A DNA stretch of 64,000 nucleotides from an uncultured Paracoccaceae bacterium (GCA_951812305.1 CATOSB010000002.1:868001-932000); one strand, 5' to 3'; counted from the first letter of the stretch, positions 7,576 through 16,133 are shown. The notes: generated from the letters alone by a model not told the origin. Numbers and translations are program-made.

Positions 7576-8643
7576 CTATATCACTTTGTATTCCTTGAGC
7601 GATACAACGCGGAAGTTGTCGGTGACGGTGTCGCGGAACTCAGGCCATTTTTCTGGCAGTGTCGTACGGAAGAAGTTGAAAATAGCCTCTGTGAACTGGT
7701 TGAACGTTGCATAGTGGCGATTGTGTGTGACCCAATCGTGCATGACGCCCCAAAGGCGCTCGATTGGGTTGAGATGCGGGGCATATGCTGGCAGGAAATG
7801 CAACTTCACCCGGCGTTCCGGGCTGTTGAGCCATGGCTGAAGTATCCTGGCATGATGATAGCGGGCATTGTCGACAAAGACATGGATGGTCGTCATGGTT
7901 GGGTTGTTGCGCTCCAACTTTTCCAGCATTTGTTGGGTTGTCCGGGCATTGATCTTTTCGCCTTCTACAAAGGTGAACTGGAAGGTCTCAAGGTCAAGCG
8001 CTCCCTGAATATTGAGCCGTTTGCGCCCGGATGTCGCCTTCAGGGCCGTCTTTTGTCCCTTTGGGAACCAGCCATGGGCGGGGCGGCTCTGATGCTCGGG
8101 GTGAACAGCGTCCGAAAAGACAACCATCTCATCTGCGGCCAACCCGTTCATCATGGCCTCATATTGGGCAATAAACGCAGCCTGTTTGGCTTCATCGGCC
8201 TGTGCAGGCAGCAATTGTGGTTTCCTATACACAAACCCCAGGCGGCGCATCAGCCTGGCGGCTCCCGAGGGGCTGTAGCTCTGGTCGCACTCGGCCAGAA
8301 CATAGGCACAGACCTCATCTACGTTCTGTGCCGGATGTTCGGTGAAATGCGCTTTCAAAGCCCGTTCCTGCTCCACCGATAGATGCCCCTGTCGCTGGCT
8401 GTAGCCCTTCAAGCCAAAAAATGACAACCCCGCTCCGGCAAACGCGAACTGCCATTCCGTCAGAACCGTTGGACCGATATCCAAAATCCGGCAAACCGTT
8501 CCGGCGTCTTCTCCTGTGTCCAGAAGAAGAAACGCACGCGCACGTTTCCAAACAAGGGCCTCAACTTTGCGGCGGCGGCAAAGCGCTTCAAGCGCTATGC
8601 GCTGCTCGTCGGATAAGGTGACTGTTTTGTCTCGCTTGCTCAT
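7576..8643 (-). CDS. IS630-family transposase (single frame)
   Basis: 355 aa, intact. The N-terminal helix-turn-helix region (about 1-110) is followed by a DDE domain: VVFSDAVHPEHQ holds the first Asp, HVFVDNARYHHA the second, and HLNPIERLWGVMH the Glu (typical NPIE motif of IS630/Tc1-mariner). ATG 8643 is preferred to the longer open frame from 8685. The stop codon lies 5 bp from the right-end hairpin of the IS200-type block, so the C-terminus is just preserved. Confidence 0.92.
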   Translation of the reverse strand: MSKRDKTVTLSDEQRIALEALCRRRKVEALVWKRARAFLLLDTGEDAGTVCRILDIGPTVLTEWQFAFAGAGLSFFGLKGYSQRQGHLSVEQERALKAHFTEHPAQNVDEVCAYVLAECDQSYSPSGAARLMRRLGFVYRKPQLLPAQADEAKQAAFIAQYEAMMNGLAADEMVVFSDAVHPEHQSRPAHGWFPKGQKTALKATSGRKRLNIQGALDLETFQFTFVEGEKINARTTQQMLEKLERNNPTMTTIHVFVDNARYHHARILQPWLNSPERRVKLHFLPAYAPHLNPIERLWGVMHDWVTHNRHYATFNQFTEAIFNFFRTTLPEKWPEFRDTVTDNFRVVSLKEYKVI

Positions 8644-8780
8644 ACCCTCAAAATAGAAACCTCCGTGCCTGTGACCATGCGGCAAAGTGATTCACAGGCA
8701 TCAAAATCATCAGGCCAATTCAGGCGCAGGAGTGTACATGACCTTTAATAAGAAGCGTGCCTTCATAGGTAGAGTTCATT

Positions 8781-8805
8781 GATGTGGGAATGGAACACCC
8801 ACATC
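8781..8805 (+). other. Hairpin upstream of a terminator, possible small RNA
   Basis: 8-bp perfect stem GATGTGGG / CCCACATC with a 9-nt loop, 28 bp before the terminator stem at 8833. No reading frame fits between the IS630 end (8736) and the next gene start (8896). The pair of structures could be the end of a short non-coding transcript, or the former 3' end of the rlmB transcript now separated by the IS630 insertion. Low confidence. Confidence 0.3.
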
Positions 8806-8832
8806 ACACTTCACTGTCCCTCGTTCCGTACT

Positions 8833-8867
8833 AGCGCCCGGTACCCTCCAGGTCCGGGCGCTTTTTT
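8833..8867 (+). terminator. Rho-independent terminator
   Basis: 9-bp stem AGCGCCCGG / CCGGGCGCT with a 12-nt loop, followed by a run of T. It lies 29 bp before the CoA-binding protein gene and so ends a transcript coming from the left, either rlmB before IS630 arrived or a small RNA. Confidence 0.8.
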
Positions 8868-8895
8868 GTCGACGGCGCTGTGGTATAGGGCACTC

Positions 8896-9369
8896 ATGAC
8901 GCCGTTCGATAAGCAAATGCAGCGTATCCTGCGCGACGCGAAATGCATCGCCTGTATTGGCGTGTCACCCAACCCTGTGCGTCCCAGCCATTTTGTCGGG
9001 CGTTATCTGGCATACCGCGGCTACCGCATCGTGCCGGTGCACCCCGGACATGCCGGAAAAACCTTGTTTGGTCATGAAACCTATGCGCGCATCGAGGATA
9101 TCCCCGGCGACATACCGGTCGACATGATCGATATCTTTCGCCGGTCCGAATTTGTGCCGCCAATCGTCGATACCGCCATGGAACATTTACCGGCGCTGAA
9201 GACGGTCTGGATGCAGATTGGCGTGCAGAATCCCAAAGCCGCCGCGAAGGCGCGGGCCGCCGGGATAGAAGTCGTCGAAAACCAATGCCCGAAGATGGAA
9301 TATCAACGCCTTTTCGGCGAACTGCGCTGTGCGGGCATCAACACGCGGATCATCTCTGCGCGGCTATAG
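8896..9369 (+). CDS. CoA-binding domain protein (YccU-like)
   Basis: 157 aa, single Rossmann-type CoA_binding_2 domain. Visible features: the nucleotide-binding start CIACIGVSPNPVRPSHFVG (residues about 17-35), IVPVHPG after strand 2, then VDMIDIFRRSE and VWMQIGVQNPKA. These match the YccU/CoA-binding family, whose exact cellular role is not settled. ATG 8896 was chosen because it lies after the terminator at 8833-8867 and matches the family N-terminus; the frame is open upstream through the terminator. Confidence 0.85.
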   Translation: MTPFDKQMQRILRDAKCIACIGVSPNPVRPSHFVGRYLAYRGYRIVPVHPGHAGKTLFGHETYARIEDIPGDIPVDMIDIFRRSEFVPPIVDTAMEHLPALKTVWMQIGVQNPKAAAKARAAGIEVVENQCPKMEYQRLFGELRCAGINTRIISARL

Positions 9370-9415
9370 GGCGGTTTGGGCAGGTCAGCCCGTCTTCAGC
9401 TTGGGAATACCAGCG

Positions 9416-10516
9416 TCACGCCGCATCCGGCGTCAACTCCCCGCTCGCGATCTGCTCAGCCTCAATGCTCTCAAACAGCGCCTTGAAGTTTCCTTCGCCA
9501 AACCCGTCATCGCCCTTGCGCTGAATGAACTCAAAGAAGATCGGTCCGACAACCGTCTTGGAAAAGATCTGCAACAGGATCCTCGTTTCGCCGCCATCCA
9601 CGACGCCTTCGCCATCAATTAGGATGCCATGTTGCTTCATTCGGTCCAGCGGCTCTTCATGCCCGACAACCCGTTCCTTGGACATCCGGTAATAGCTCTC
9701 CGGCGGCCCCGGCATGAACCTGATACCGTTCTCCGCAATCGTATCGACCGAGCCATAAATGTCCTCAGTCCCCACCGCGATATGCTGGATCCCTTCGCCC
9801 TTGTACTTCTTCAGGTAAGCCACGATCTGCCCCTTCTCGCCCCGATCCTCGTTGATCGGAATGCGGATGCGACCGCAGGGTGAGGTCAGTGCGCGTGAAA
9901 ACAGCCCCGAAAACTTGCCCTCAATGTCGAAGAACCGGATTTCCTTGAAATTGAACAACCGGCCATAGAACTCAAACCAGACATCCATGTTCCCCTTGTG
10001 AACATTGTGCGTCAGGTGATCGAGGTAGTAAAATCCGACACCCTTGGGATGCGCATTTTCGAGCCAGTCGAATTCGTCGTTATAGGGCGAGGTGTCATAG
10101 TAATCCTCGATGAAGTAAATCAGCGAGCCGCCAATCCCGACAATCGCCGGTACATCCATCACTTTGCCCGCGCCCTTATAAGGTTCCGCCCCTTTCGCAA
10201 CCGCATGATCAAAAGCGTGCTGCGCGTCCACAACCCGCCACGCCATCGATGACGCACACGGCCCGTGTTCTTCCGCGAAATCCGCCGCATGACTGCCGGG
10301 TTCGGCATTAATCAGATAGGAAATATCGCCCTGCTGCCAAATCTCGACATTCTTTGACTTGTGCCGCGCGGTCAGGTGATAGCCCATCCTGGTAAACAGC
10401 TCGCGCAGCTCCGCCGGTTCGGGATGCGCGAATTCGACAAATTCGAACCCGTCCGTTCCGGCGGGGTTTTCTTCTGAAATCACTGATTTCGGGGCATCAT
10501 GCGGGAAAGGGCCCAT
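9416..10516 (-). CDS. hppD: 4-hydroxyphenylpyruvate dioxygenase
   Basis: 366 aa, two vicinal-oxygen-chelate domains. It converts 4-hydroxyphenylpyruvate to homogentisate in tyrosine catabolism. The iron ligands of the facial triad are visible: His167 (YLDHLTHN), His245 (GIQHIAV) and Glu329 (PIFFEFIQRKGD). The C-terminal FxxLFxxIE region (GNFKALFESIE) closes the active site. ATG 10516 has GGAG 8 nt upstream; a GTG at 10525 is an alternative. It is divergent from an Lrp/AsnC regulator, which probably controls it from the shared 130-bp intergenic region. No homogentisate dioxygenase gene is in the window. Confidence 0.95.
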   Translation of the reverse strand: MGPFPHDAPKSVISEENPAGTDGFEFVEFAHPEPAELRELFTRMGYHLTARHKSKNVEIWQQGDISYLINAEPGSHAADFAEEHGPCASSMAWRVVDAQHAFDHAVAKGAEPYKGAGKVMDVPAIVGIGGSLIYFIEDYYDTSPYNDEFDWLENAHPKGVGFYYLDHLTHNVHKGNMDVWFEFYGRLFNFKEIRFFDIEGKFSGLFSRALTSPCGRIRIPINEDRGEKGQIVAYLKKYKGEGIQHIAVGTEDIYGSVDTIAENGIRFMPGPPESYYRMSKERVVGHEEPLDRMKQHGILIDGEGVVDGGETRILLQIFSKTVVGPIFFEFIQRKGDDGFGEGNFKALFESIEAEQIASGELTPDAA

Positions 10517-10651
10517 CTCGCGCACTCCTGTTATTGCGGATTTGCACGACTTTACCCCAGATCACGCGCGGATTTTGCGTGAACTTGGCTTCTGAATGTA
10601 ATTTTGCGCGGGTATTTGACAAGTTTTGCACGATCAATGCATGATACACGC

Positions 10652-11110
10652 ATGGTCCTCGACGAAACCGACAAGCTCCTCCTCGCCGCCTTGCAACGTG
10701 ATGCCCACATGACGTCCGAAGCCTTGGGGGCCGCGCTGAATCTCTCGCCCAGCCAGGCCGGTCGTCGCCGTCAGCGTCTGGAAGCCGAAGGCCTGATCGC
10801 CGGATACCGCGCCCGGCTCGACCCGAAAGCGCTTGGCCTGTCCGTTCAGGCCTTCGTGCAGGTGCAAATGGCCACCCATGAACCGGCTAAGGTTTCCACT
10901 TTTGCGCGCATCGTCGCTACCCGCGCTGAAATCGTCAGTGCATGGACCCTGACGGGAGAGGCCGATTACCTGCTGCGCGTCTACACCGAAGACCTTGCCG
11001 GTCTGAACGAGCTGATCCATCAGGTCCTGCTGCCTCACCCTGCGGTTGCCCGGGTGCAAAGCCAGATCGTGATGGATCAGTTGAAGCCAGATTCTCCGTT
11101 GCCGATATGA
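10652..11110 (+). CDS. Lrp/AsnC-family transcriptional regulator
   Basis: 152 aa from ATG 10652 (ATG 10637 would add five residues). The N-terminal winged helix-turn-helix (DETDKLLLAALQRDAHMTSEAL through LSPSQAGRRRQRLEAEGLI) is followed by an AsnC_trans_reg/RAM ligand-binding domain (about 70-145). Regulators of this type sense amino acids. Divergent orientation from hppD suggests control of tyrosine degradation. The stop overlaps the next start by 4 bp (ATGA), so it is co-translated with the M50-type peptidase. Confidence 0.88.
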   Translation: MVLDETDKLLLAALQRDAHMTSEALGAALNLSPSQAGRRRQRLEAEGLIAGYRARLDPKALGLSVQAFVQVQMATHEPAKVSTFARIVATRAEIVSAWTLTGEADYLLRVYTEDLAGLNELIHQVLLPHPAVARVQSQIVMDQLKPDSPLPI

Positions 11111-11784
11111 CCTGGCTACGCGGACATTGGCAGCTTCTGGTGATCACCGCGCTTGTGTTGGCATTGTGGCAGACCCCTGCACTGATCCCGCTCAAAATCC
11201 TCGTTGTGCTGTTCCACGAGATCAGCCACGGACTCGCCGCCATTCTGACGGGTGGCGAGATCATCAGCCTGTCGGTTTCCACCGATCAGGGTGGGCTTGC
11301 CATCACGCGGGGCGGCAGCCGGTTCCTGATCCTGACCGCGGGTTACCTCGGCTCGCTGCTGATCGGCGTCGCTCTTCTTCTCGCAGGGCTGCACAGCCGT
11401 GCCGACAAGGCCATCGTGATCGGCCTCGGGCTGGGAATGCTCGCCATTGCAGCGATCTACATCCGCGAGGTCTTTCCGCTCGCTTTCACCGCGTTGGCTG
11501 GCGCTGCGTTTGCCGCCGCCGGCTGGTTCCTGCCCAACACGGTCAGCGACCTCATCCTGCGCGTCATCGGCCTGACCAGCATCATCTACGTCCCGCGCGA
11601 CATCTTCTCGGACACCATCGCGCGTTCGCACCTGCGATCCGACGCTTTCATGCTGGGCGAGGCGTTTTTTGGCACGGCGACATTCTGGGGCGTTGTCTGG
11701 CTGGCCATCAGCGCGGTGGTCGTCCTCTGGTGCGTGCGCTACGGCCTTGGGCGCGAAAGCAACATCGAACTGGCCAAACGCTAA
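11107..11784 (+). CDS. M50-type integral membrane metallopeptidase homologue
   Basis: 225 aa, about six membrane segments. The zinc motif HEISH (His37, Glu38, His41) lies in the first helical region, as in the M50B-like family of PF13398 type. The N-terminal start MTWLRGHW fits that family; longer open sequence upstream belongs to the overlapping regulator. The start overlaps the Lrp-type regulator stop (ATGA at 11107). Substrate unknown; related proteins are proposed intramembrane proteases, but proteolytic activity is not shown by sequence alone. Confidence 0.78.
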   Translation: MTWLRGHWQLLVITALVLALWQTPALIPLKILVVLFHEISHGLAAILTGGEIISLSVSTDQGGLAITRGGSRFLILTAGYLGSLLIGVALLLAGLHSRADKAIVIGLGLGMLAIAAIYIREVFPLAFTALAGAAFAAAGWFLPNTVSDLILRVIGLTSIIYVPRDIFSDTIARSHLRSDAFMLGEAFFGTATFWGVVWLAISAVVVLWCVRYGLGRESNIELAKR

Positions 11785-11895
11785 GGTGATCCGGCCAGAT
11801 TGCCATTGTCAAATTCATGCAAACGGTGTTGCCTGATAGCGGGCAATCGCGGCTTGCCAGAGCAACGAACGAGATTATTGCCGCCGGACGATGGG

Positions 11896-12333
11896 ATGAG
11901 TCTAGAGGAAGTCATTCGGATAATTCGCGACGAGGGTGCGCTTGGGATCATTCTGGTCGCGTTGTTCGGCCTGCCGATTCTGGCAGTCCAATGGATTTCC
12001 CTGTTCGAAGCCTTGGCTATTCCGCCGGCTGTCGGTCTTGGGCTGCTGATACTGATTGTTGTGCCGCTGATTTTATGGCTTTTGTCAAAGCGGAAGGTCA
12101 GCGCGCGAAATACTGTGGCCCGCGACAAGATACTGGCCTATCTCGATTCCCGCAGCTTTCGGATGATGTCTTTTGAACGGGTCCGTCAAAACCTCGACAC
12201 AAGGTATTCGAATGAATTCCTGGAGGCACTGATTGACGAATTCCCAGAGACGTTTCGCAAGGCGAAATTGAAGGGGAACAAGATCGGCCTCGCCCGGTTA
12301 AATCAGGAAGAAGAAGCGGACCCGGCGCCATGA
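11896..12333 (+). CDS. Small membrane protein, unknown function
   Basis: 145 aa. Two hydrophobic segments (about residues 15-35 and 43-65) are followed by a basic, cytoplasmic-looking domain (KRKVSARNTVARDKIL...) with an acidic tail. No family recognised. ATG 11896 begins MSLEEV; upstream in-frame codons look non-coding. Its stop overlaps the start of the next gene (ATGA at 12330), implying co-translation with the hydratase alpha subunit, but no functional link is evident. Confidence 0.65.
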   Translation: MSLEEVIRIIRDEGALGIILVALFGLPILAVQWISLFEALAIPPAVGLGLLILIVVPLILWLLSKRKVSARNTVARDKILAYLDSRSFRMMSFERVRQNLDTRYSNEFLEALIDEFPETFRKAKLKGNKIGLARLNQEEEADPAP

Positions 12334-13310
12334 CTGACCAAGCCAACAACGCGGCCATTTCCTTGGACCTCATCCAAGCGACTGCTGGCGAACTGATGGC
12401 CAAGGCAGCCATCGAGATACCTGAGGATTATCTGACCGGTCTGAAAGCCGCTGCCGACAGCGAAACGGGCGATCTGTCCAGCTTCGTTTTGCAGGCCATG
12501 CTGGAGAATTACGGGGCCGCGAAAGAGGACCGCCGCGCCATGTGCGGCGATACCGGCGTACCGCGTTGGTATGTCAAACTGGGCAATGAGGCGCGCGTCG
12601 AGGGTGGCATGGTCGCGCTGGAAACCGCGCTGCGCCGCGCCACCGCTGAGGCGACCGATGGTGTGCCCCTGCGCCCCAATCGCGTGCATCCGCTATGGCG
12701 CACCGATCACAACAACAATGTCGGCATGGGCGCGCCGGAAATCGAATATGGGTTTGAACCGGACGGCGACTGGATTGACCTGATCACGGTGCACAAGGGC
12801 GGGTTGTTTGGCACCGATTACCGGATGCTGTTCCCCAGCGACGGGATCGAGGGGATCAAGCGGTTCTACCTCGACAGCCTCGTCGCCTTCGGCAAACGCG
12901 GCCTCGCTTGCCAGCCTGCGATCATCGGAATAGGCCTTGGCGGGTCCAAGGACACCTGCATGGTGCTTGGCAAGCGCGCCTCCACCCTGCGCGTCGTCGG
13001 CTCCAGCAACCCCGATCCGAAAATCGCAGAACTGGAAGATGAATTCAAGGATCTCGGCAATTCCATCGGCATGGGCGCGATGGGGTTTGTCGGGTCCAAC
13101 ATGGTGATCGATTGCAATATCGAGGTCGGCTATTGCCACACCGGCGGGATGCAGATGTCGGTTCACGCCTTCTGCCTGTCCTCCCGCCGCGCCGTTGCCC
13201 GCCTGCACCCCGATGGCCGCGTCGAACACCGCACCGACCCGGACTGGTTTACCCCCTATCAGCGGCGGGAAACCGTCGACTGGCCTGCATTGCAGGAGGC
13301 AGCGGAGTGA
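12330..13310 (+). CDS. Class I fumarase / L(+)-tartrate dehydratase alpha-type subunit
   Basis: 326 aa. This is the N-terminal iron-sulfur half of class I hydro-lyases (TtdA / two-subunit fumarase type), which dehydrate fumarate/malate or tartrate. Likely cluster Cys: C72 in AMCGDTGVP and C210 in GGSKDTCMV, plus one of C262/C269/C282. Motifs NNNVGMGAPEIEY and GLGGSKDTCM are typical. The beta subunit is encoded 118 bp downstream, with two hairpins between them. Fumarase versus tartrate dehydratase cannot be told apart from sequence alone here. Confidence 0.88.
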   Translation: MTDQANNAAISLDLIQATAGELMAKAAIEIPEDYLTGLKAAADSETGDLSSFVLQAMLENYGAAKEDRRAMCGDTGVPRWYVKLGNEARVEGGMVALETALRRATAEATDGVPLRPNRVHPLWRTDHNNNVGMGAPEIEYGFEPDGDWIDLITVHKGGLFGTDYRMLFPSDGIEGIKRFYLDSLVAFGKRGLACQPAIIGIGLGGSKDTCMVLGKRASTLRVVGSSNPDPKIAELEDEFKDLGNSIGMGAMGFVGSNMVIDCNIEVGYCHTGGMQMSVHAFCLSSRRAVARLHPDGRVEHRTDPDWFTPYQRRETVDWPALQEAAE

Positions 13311-13338
13311 GACCGCAGCGCAACAACCTCCCCCTTAA

Positions 13339-13408
13339 TCCCCCTCCCACAGGAGGGGGAGATGCAAGCCCCGCGTTCAGCGCTTCCCCCCTCCGCCTCG
13401 GAGGGGGG
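13339..13408 (+). repeat. Two GC-rich hairpins between the hydratase subunit genes
   Basis: First hairpin: CCCCCTCC / GGAGGGGG within 13340-13359. Second: a perfect 10-bp stem CCCCCCTCCG / CGGAGGGGGG at 13386-13395 and 13399-13408. No T run follows, so these are not classic terminators. They could protect the alpha-subunit mRNA end, set the ratio of the two subunits, or be a REP-like intergenic repeat. They account for most of the 118-bp gap. Confidence 0.75.
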
Positions 13409-13428
13409 AGAGGGGGGAGGTTGCCGAC

Positions 13429-14097
13429 ATGAAACCCCGCGAAATCCGCCTGTCCACCACGCCCACGCCCGAGGCGCTCGCCGAGCTTCGCCTCGGCGAC
13501 ATCGTCTATCTGGACGGGTTGATCTATACCGCGCGCGAGGGCGTTTATACCCGCGCGCTGGAGGACAAAGCGAACATCCCGATGGAATTGCCCCGCGACT
13601 CGGCGGCCAATTTTCACTGCTCACCTGCCGCCCGGATCAATGCGGATGGCTCGTTCGACATGGGCGCCGTGACCGCCACGGCTTCGTTCCGCTTCGCAAA
13701 GTGGCTGCCTGAATGGATGGCCAAATCCGGTGCCAAACTTATCATCGGCAAGGGCGGTATGTCATCGAAGGACTACAAGGAGTATTTCGTCCCCAACGGC
13801 GCGGTTTACCTGTCAACCGTCGGCTATGGCACCGGCGCGCTGCTGGGCCGGGGCGTGGAAAATGTCGAGGCCGTTCATTGGAATGAAGAACTGGGATTGG
13901 CACAGGCTATGTGGGTCATTCGCGCCAAAAAAATGGGTCCGTTCATTGTGGCAAGCGACCTTGATGGCAATTGCCTGTTTGAACGTGAAAACGCCAAGAT
14001 CGCCGAGAACCTGCATAAAGTTTATGAAGGCACCAGACCCGCCGTTCTGAAACGCTATGGCGAAACGGATGATCGCAGCGACGAGGTGATCGGATGA
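13429..14097 (+). CDS. Class I fumarase / L(+)-tartrate dehydratase beta-type subunit
   Basis: 222 aa, the C-terminal half of class I hydro-lyases as a separate polypeptide (TtdB-like). Motifs: LRLGDIVYLDGLIYTARE near the N-terminus, then KLIIGKGGM, YLSTVGYGTG and VHWNEELG, all typical for the swivelling domain that completes the active site. It works with the alpha subunit encoded upstream. The stop overlaps the next start by 4 bp (ATGA at 14094), linking it translationally to the sulfite-oxidase-like gene. Confidence 0.88.
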   Translation: MKPREIRLSTTPTPEALAELRLGDIVYLDGLIYTAREGVYTRALEDKANIPMELPRDSAANFHCSPAARINADGSFDMGAVTATASFRFAKWLPEWMAKSGAKLIIGKGGMSSKDYKEYFVPNGAVYLSTVGYGTGALLGRGVENVEAVHWNEELGLAQAMWVIRAKKMGPFIVASDLDGNCLFERENAKIAENLHKVYEGTRPAVLKRYGETDDRSDEVIG

Positions 14098-15191
14098 GCA
14101 TCCGTGATACATTCACAAACCCCAAAAAACGCCCGCATACCGAGGATGACCGATTTAGCCGCGAAGAGGTGCGTCTGGCCAACCGTAACCACGGCGCAAT
14201 GCTGGAGTTGCTGAAATTCGACGTTACGCCAACGGGCGGGCATTATCTGCTGAACCATTTCGACGTGCCGGTGCTGGAAGCGGGCACGTATTCCCTTGAG
14301 CTTAAAGGCGCATTTGCCAATCCCACGTCGCTTTCGCTTGCTGAAATCATGGCCCGCCCGGATGTTACCATCCCGGTGACGATGGAATGTGCTGGAAATG
14401 GGCGCGCGGGCGTGCATCCGCGATCCTGTTCGATGCCGTGGATGTATGAGGCTGTGGGGACAAGCGCGTGGACCGGCACACCGCTAAAGCCCATCATCGA
14501 AGAGGCCGCGCCATTGGCGGAAGTCGTGGAGATTTCGTTCATCGGGGCGGATTTTGGATTTGACAAGGCAACGCCGCATTACTTTGGCCGCGCCCTGACG
14601 CTGAAGCAGATCGCGGAACTGGATGTTCTGCTTGTCTGGGCGATGAACGACCAACCGTTGCTGCCCCAGCACGGCGCGCCGTTGCGCATAATCGTCCCCG
14701 GTTGGTACGGCATGGCGAGCGTCAAGTGGCTGACCGAGATCGAGGCGCTTACCGAACCCTATCAGGGCTTTCAGCAGGTCGAGACCTATCGCTTGCGCAA
14801 TGATGAGGATGATCCGGGCCGCCCTGTTGGCCCGATCCGTGTCAAATCTCTGATGGTGCCGCCCGGCGTGCCCGATTGGCTGACGCGGCGGCGGCATGTT
14901 GAAAGCGGGCCGGTAGAAATTACCGGCCGCGCATGGTCAGGGGACGGTGTGCCAGTTGCGAAGGTGGAATTCGGTGTGGGCGACAATTGGATCGAGGCGG
15001 ATGTCACACCCGGTTCCGGCCCGTTTGCGTGGTCAGGCTGGCGTGTGATCTGGGATGCTGAGCCGGGAGAGCACATTCTGCGCTGCCGCGCAACGGACGC
15101 GGATGGGCAGGTGCAGCCGATAGACGCAGTCTGGGACCTATCTGGATTTGCCAATAACGCGGTGCAAGAGGTTGAAGTTTTCGTTTCCTGA
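14094..15191 (+). CDS. Sulfite oxidase-like molybdopterin enzyme
   Basis: 365 aa. An oxidoreductase molybdopterin-binding domain (about 50-235) with the Mo-ligating Cys99 in MECAGNGR is followed by a Mo-co dimerisation domain (about 245-360: ITGRAWSGDGVPVAKVEF). No signal peptide is visible, unlike exported SorA enzymes, so it may be cytoplasmic. The electron donor could be sulfite or another small oxyanion; sequence does not decide. No cytochrome partner gene lies next to it; it is translationally coupled to the hydratase beta gene. Confidence 0.85.
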   Translation: MSIRDTFTNPKKRPHTEDDRFSREEVRLANRNHGAMLELLKFDVTPTGGHYLLNHFDVPVLEAGTYSLELKGAFANPTSLSLAEIMARPDVTIPVTMECAGNGRAGVHPRSCSMPWMYEAVGTSAWTGTPLKPIIEEAAPLAEVVEISFIGADFGFDKATPHYFGRALTLKQIAELDVLLVWAMNDQPLLPQHGAPLRIIVPGWYGMASVKWLTEIEALTEPYQGFQQVETYRLRNDEDDPGRPVGPIRVKSLMVPPGVPDWLTRRRHVESGPVEITGRAWSGDGVPVAKVEFGVGDNWIEADVTPGSGPFAWSGWRVIWDAEPGEHILRCRATDADGQVQPIDAVWDLSGFANNAVQEVEVFVS

Positions 15192-15278
15192 CGGGCTAAA
15201 ACCAAAGCGTCGTCACAGTGGACATGCGAGAACGAGTTTCGTGTTGCGGGTCAGAGCGAATTAGAAACTGGCTTTGTC

Positions 15279-15419
15279 TTTGGCCTGAAGCGGACACTTC
15301 TGGCCAGCGCCCTTCGCGCGGAATCAAGCCGCAGGCGCCGCGCGATCGCCTGCCCGTCCCCACGGGCTGGCGAGCGCGCGTCTTTTCTCGTGATTTACGA
15401 ACGTTCGCTTCAGGCCAAA
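15279..15419. repeat. Intergenic palindromic repeat, copy A, with terminal inverted repeats
   Basis: A unit of about 140 bp bounded by TTTGGCCTGAAGCGGAC (15279-15295) and the near-complement GTTCGCTTCAGGCCAAA (15403-15419). Inside is a long GC-rich hairpin centred on CCCGTCCCCACGGG. Related sequences occur at 21968-22149, 27603-27717, 43458-43661 and 47013-47090. No coding sequence of its own is supported; the gap 15192-15464 holds nothing else that I see. It looks like a MITE- or REP-like element. Confidence 0.7.
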
Positions 15420-15464
15420 ACCCGCCACCCCGATTTTTTCCGAACCATATAAACCCGCCCGACG

Positions 15465-16133
15465 TCAACTCGCCTGATTTGGCACGATCTTGATATCAAC
15501 GCGGCGGTTCTGCGCTTTGCCCTCTTCGGTCAGGTTAGAGGCGACCGGGTCATCCTCTCCCACGCCGAATGCGTTTATTCGCGCACTGCCGACACCAGAA
15601 TCTATCAGAACGCCCGCCACCGCATCAGCACGGCGGTTGGACAGCGCGTAGTTATGTTCCGCCGAGCCATCGGAATCCGTGTGGCCGACCACCTCGATCG
15701 TCGAGCCGGGGTATTTCTGCAAACTTGCGGCCAGAACCCGCAGATCCGACTGCAAAGCCGCGTTCACGAAAGAACTGTCGACATCAAACAGGATGTCATT
15801 GGGCATCCGCACCAGAAGGTGATCGCCATTATTGATGATCTGAATGCGACCATCCGCGAAATCGCGCTGCAATTCGGCGGCCTGCTGATCAAGGCTATAT
15901 CCGATCCCCGCACCGATCGCACCGCCGATCGCAGCACCCAACAATGCACCGCGGCGTCTTTCGCCACCATCATCGCCGGTGCGGGCCCCCAAGAGACCGC
16001 CCAACGCGGCGCCGATCAGGGCGCCCTCTTTGGTGCGTTGGTTCGGGTCGTTTGAGACCGTATCCGGGCTGGTGCAAGCGCCAAGACCAAGACTCGCCAC
16101 GCAAACGAACGCAATTACCCTGGGGAAGTACAT
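15465..16133 (-). CDS. OmpA-family lipoprotein with glycine zipper
   Basis: 222 aa. Lipoprotein signal with lipobox LGAC (Cys20); glycine-zipper region about 36-80 (GALIGAALGGLLGARTG, then GAAIGGAIGAGIGY); C-terminal OmpA/MotB peptidoglycan-binding domain about 105-220, with the HTDSDGS motif and NRRVDI at the end. This is the YiaD/Pal-like architecture: an outer-membrane lipoprotein anchored to the cell wall. Monocistronic by spacing. Confidence 0.88.
   Translation of the reverse strand: MYFPRVIAFVCVASLGLGACTSPDTVSNDPNQRTKEGALIGAALGGLLGARTGDDGGERRRGALLGAAIGGAIGAGIGYSLDQQAAELQRDFADGRIQIINNGDHLLVRMPNDILFDVDSSFVNAALQSDLRVLAASLQKYPGSTIEVVGHTDSDGSAEHNYALSNRRADAVAGVLIDSGVGSARINAFGVGEDDPVASNLTEEGKAQNRRVDIKIVPNQAS

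Larger units (their letters stand above)
6800..8734 (-). mobile_element. IS630-family element, copy 1, invaded by IS200-type DNA
   Basis: The ends share an inverted repeat (GCGCCTGAATTGGCC at 6807-6821 and its complement at 8714-8728, extended by a few bases) and are bordered by TA at 6798-6799 and 8735-8736, the IS630 target dinucleotide. The 1.94-kb span is about 740 bp too long for IS630. The excess is the IS200-type block at about 6842-7571, lying between the left repeat and the end of the transposase gene. Without it the element is about 1.2 kb, the normal size. Confidence 0.8.
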
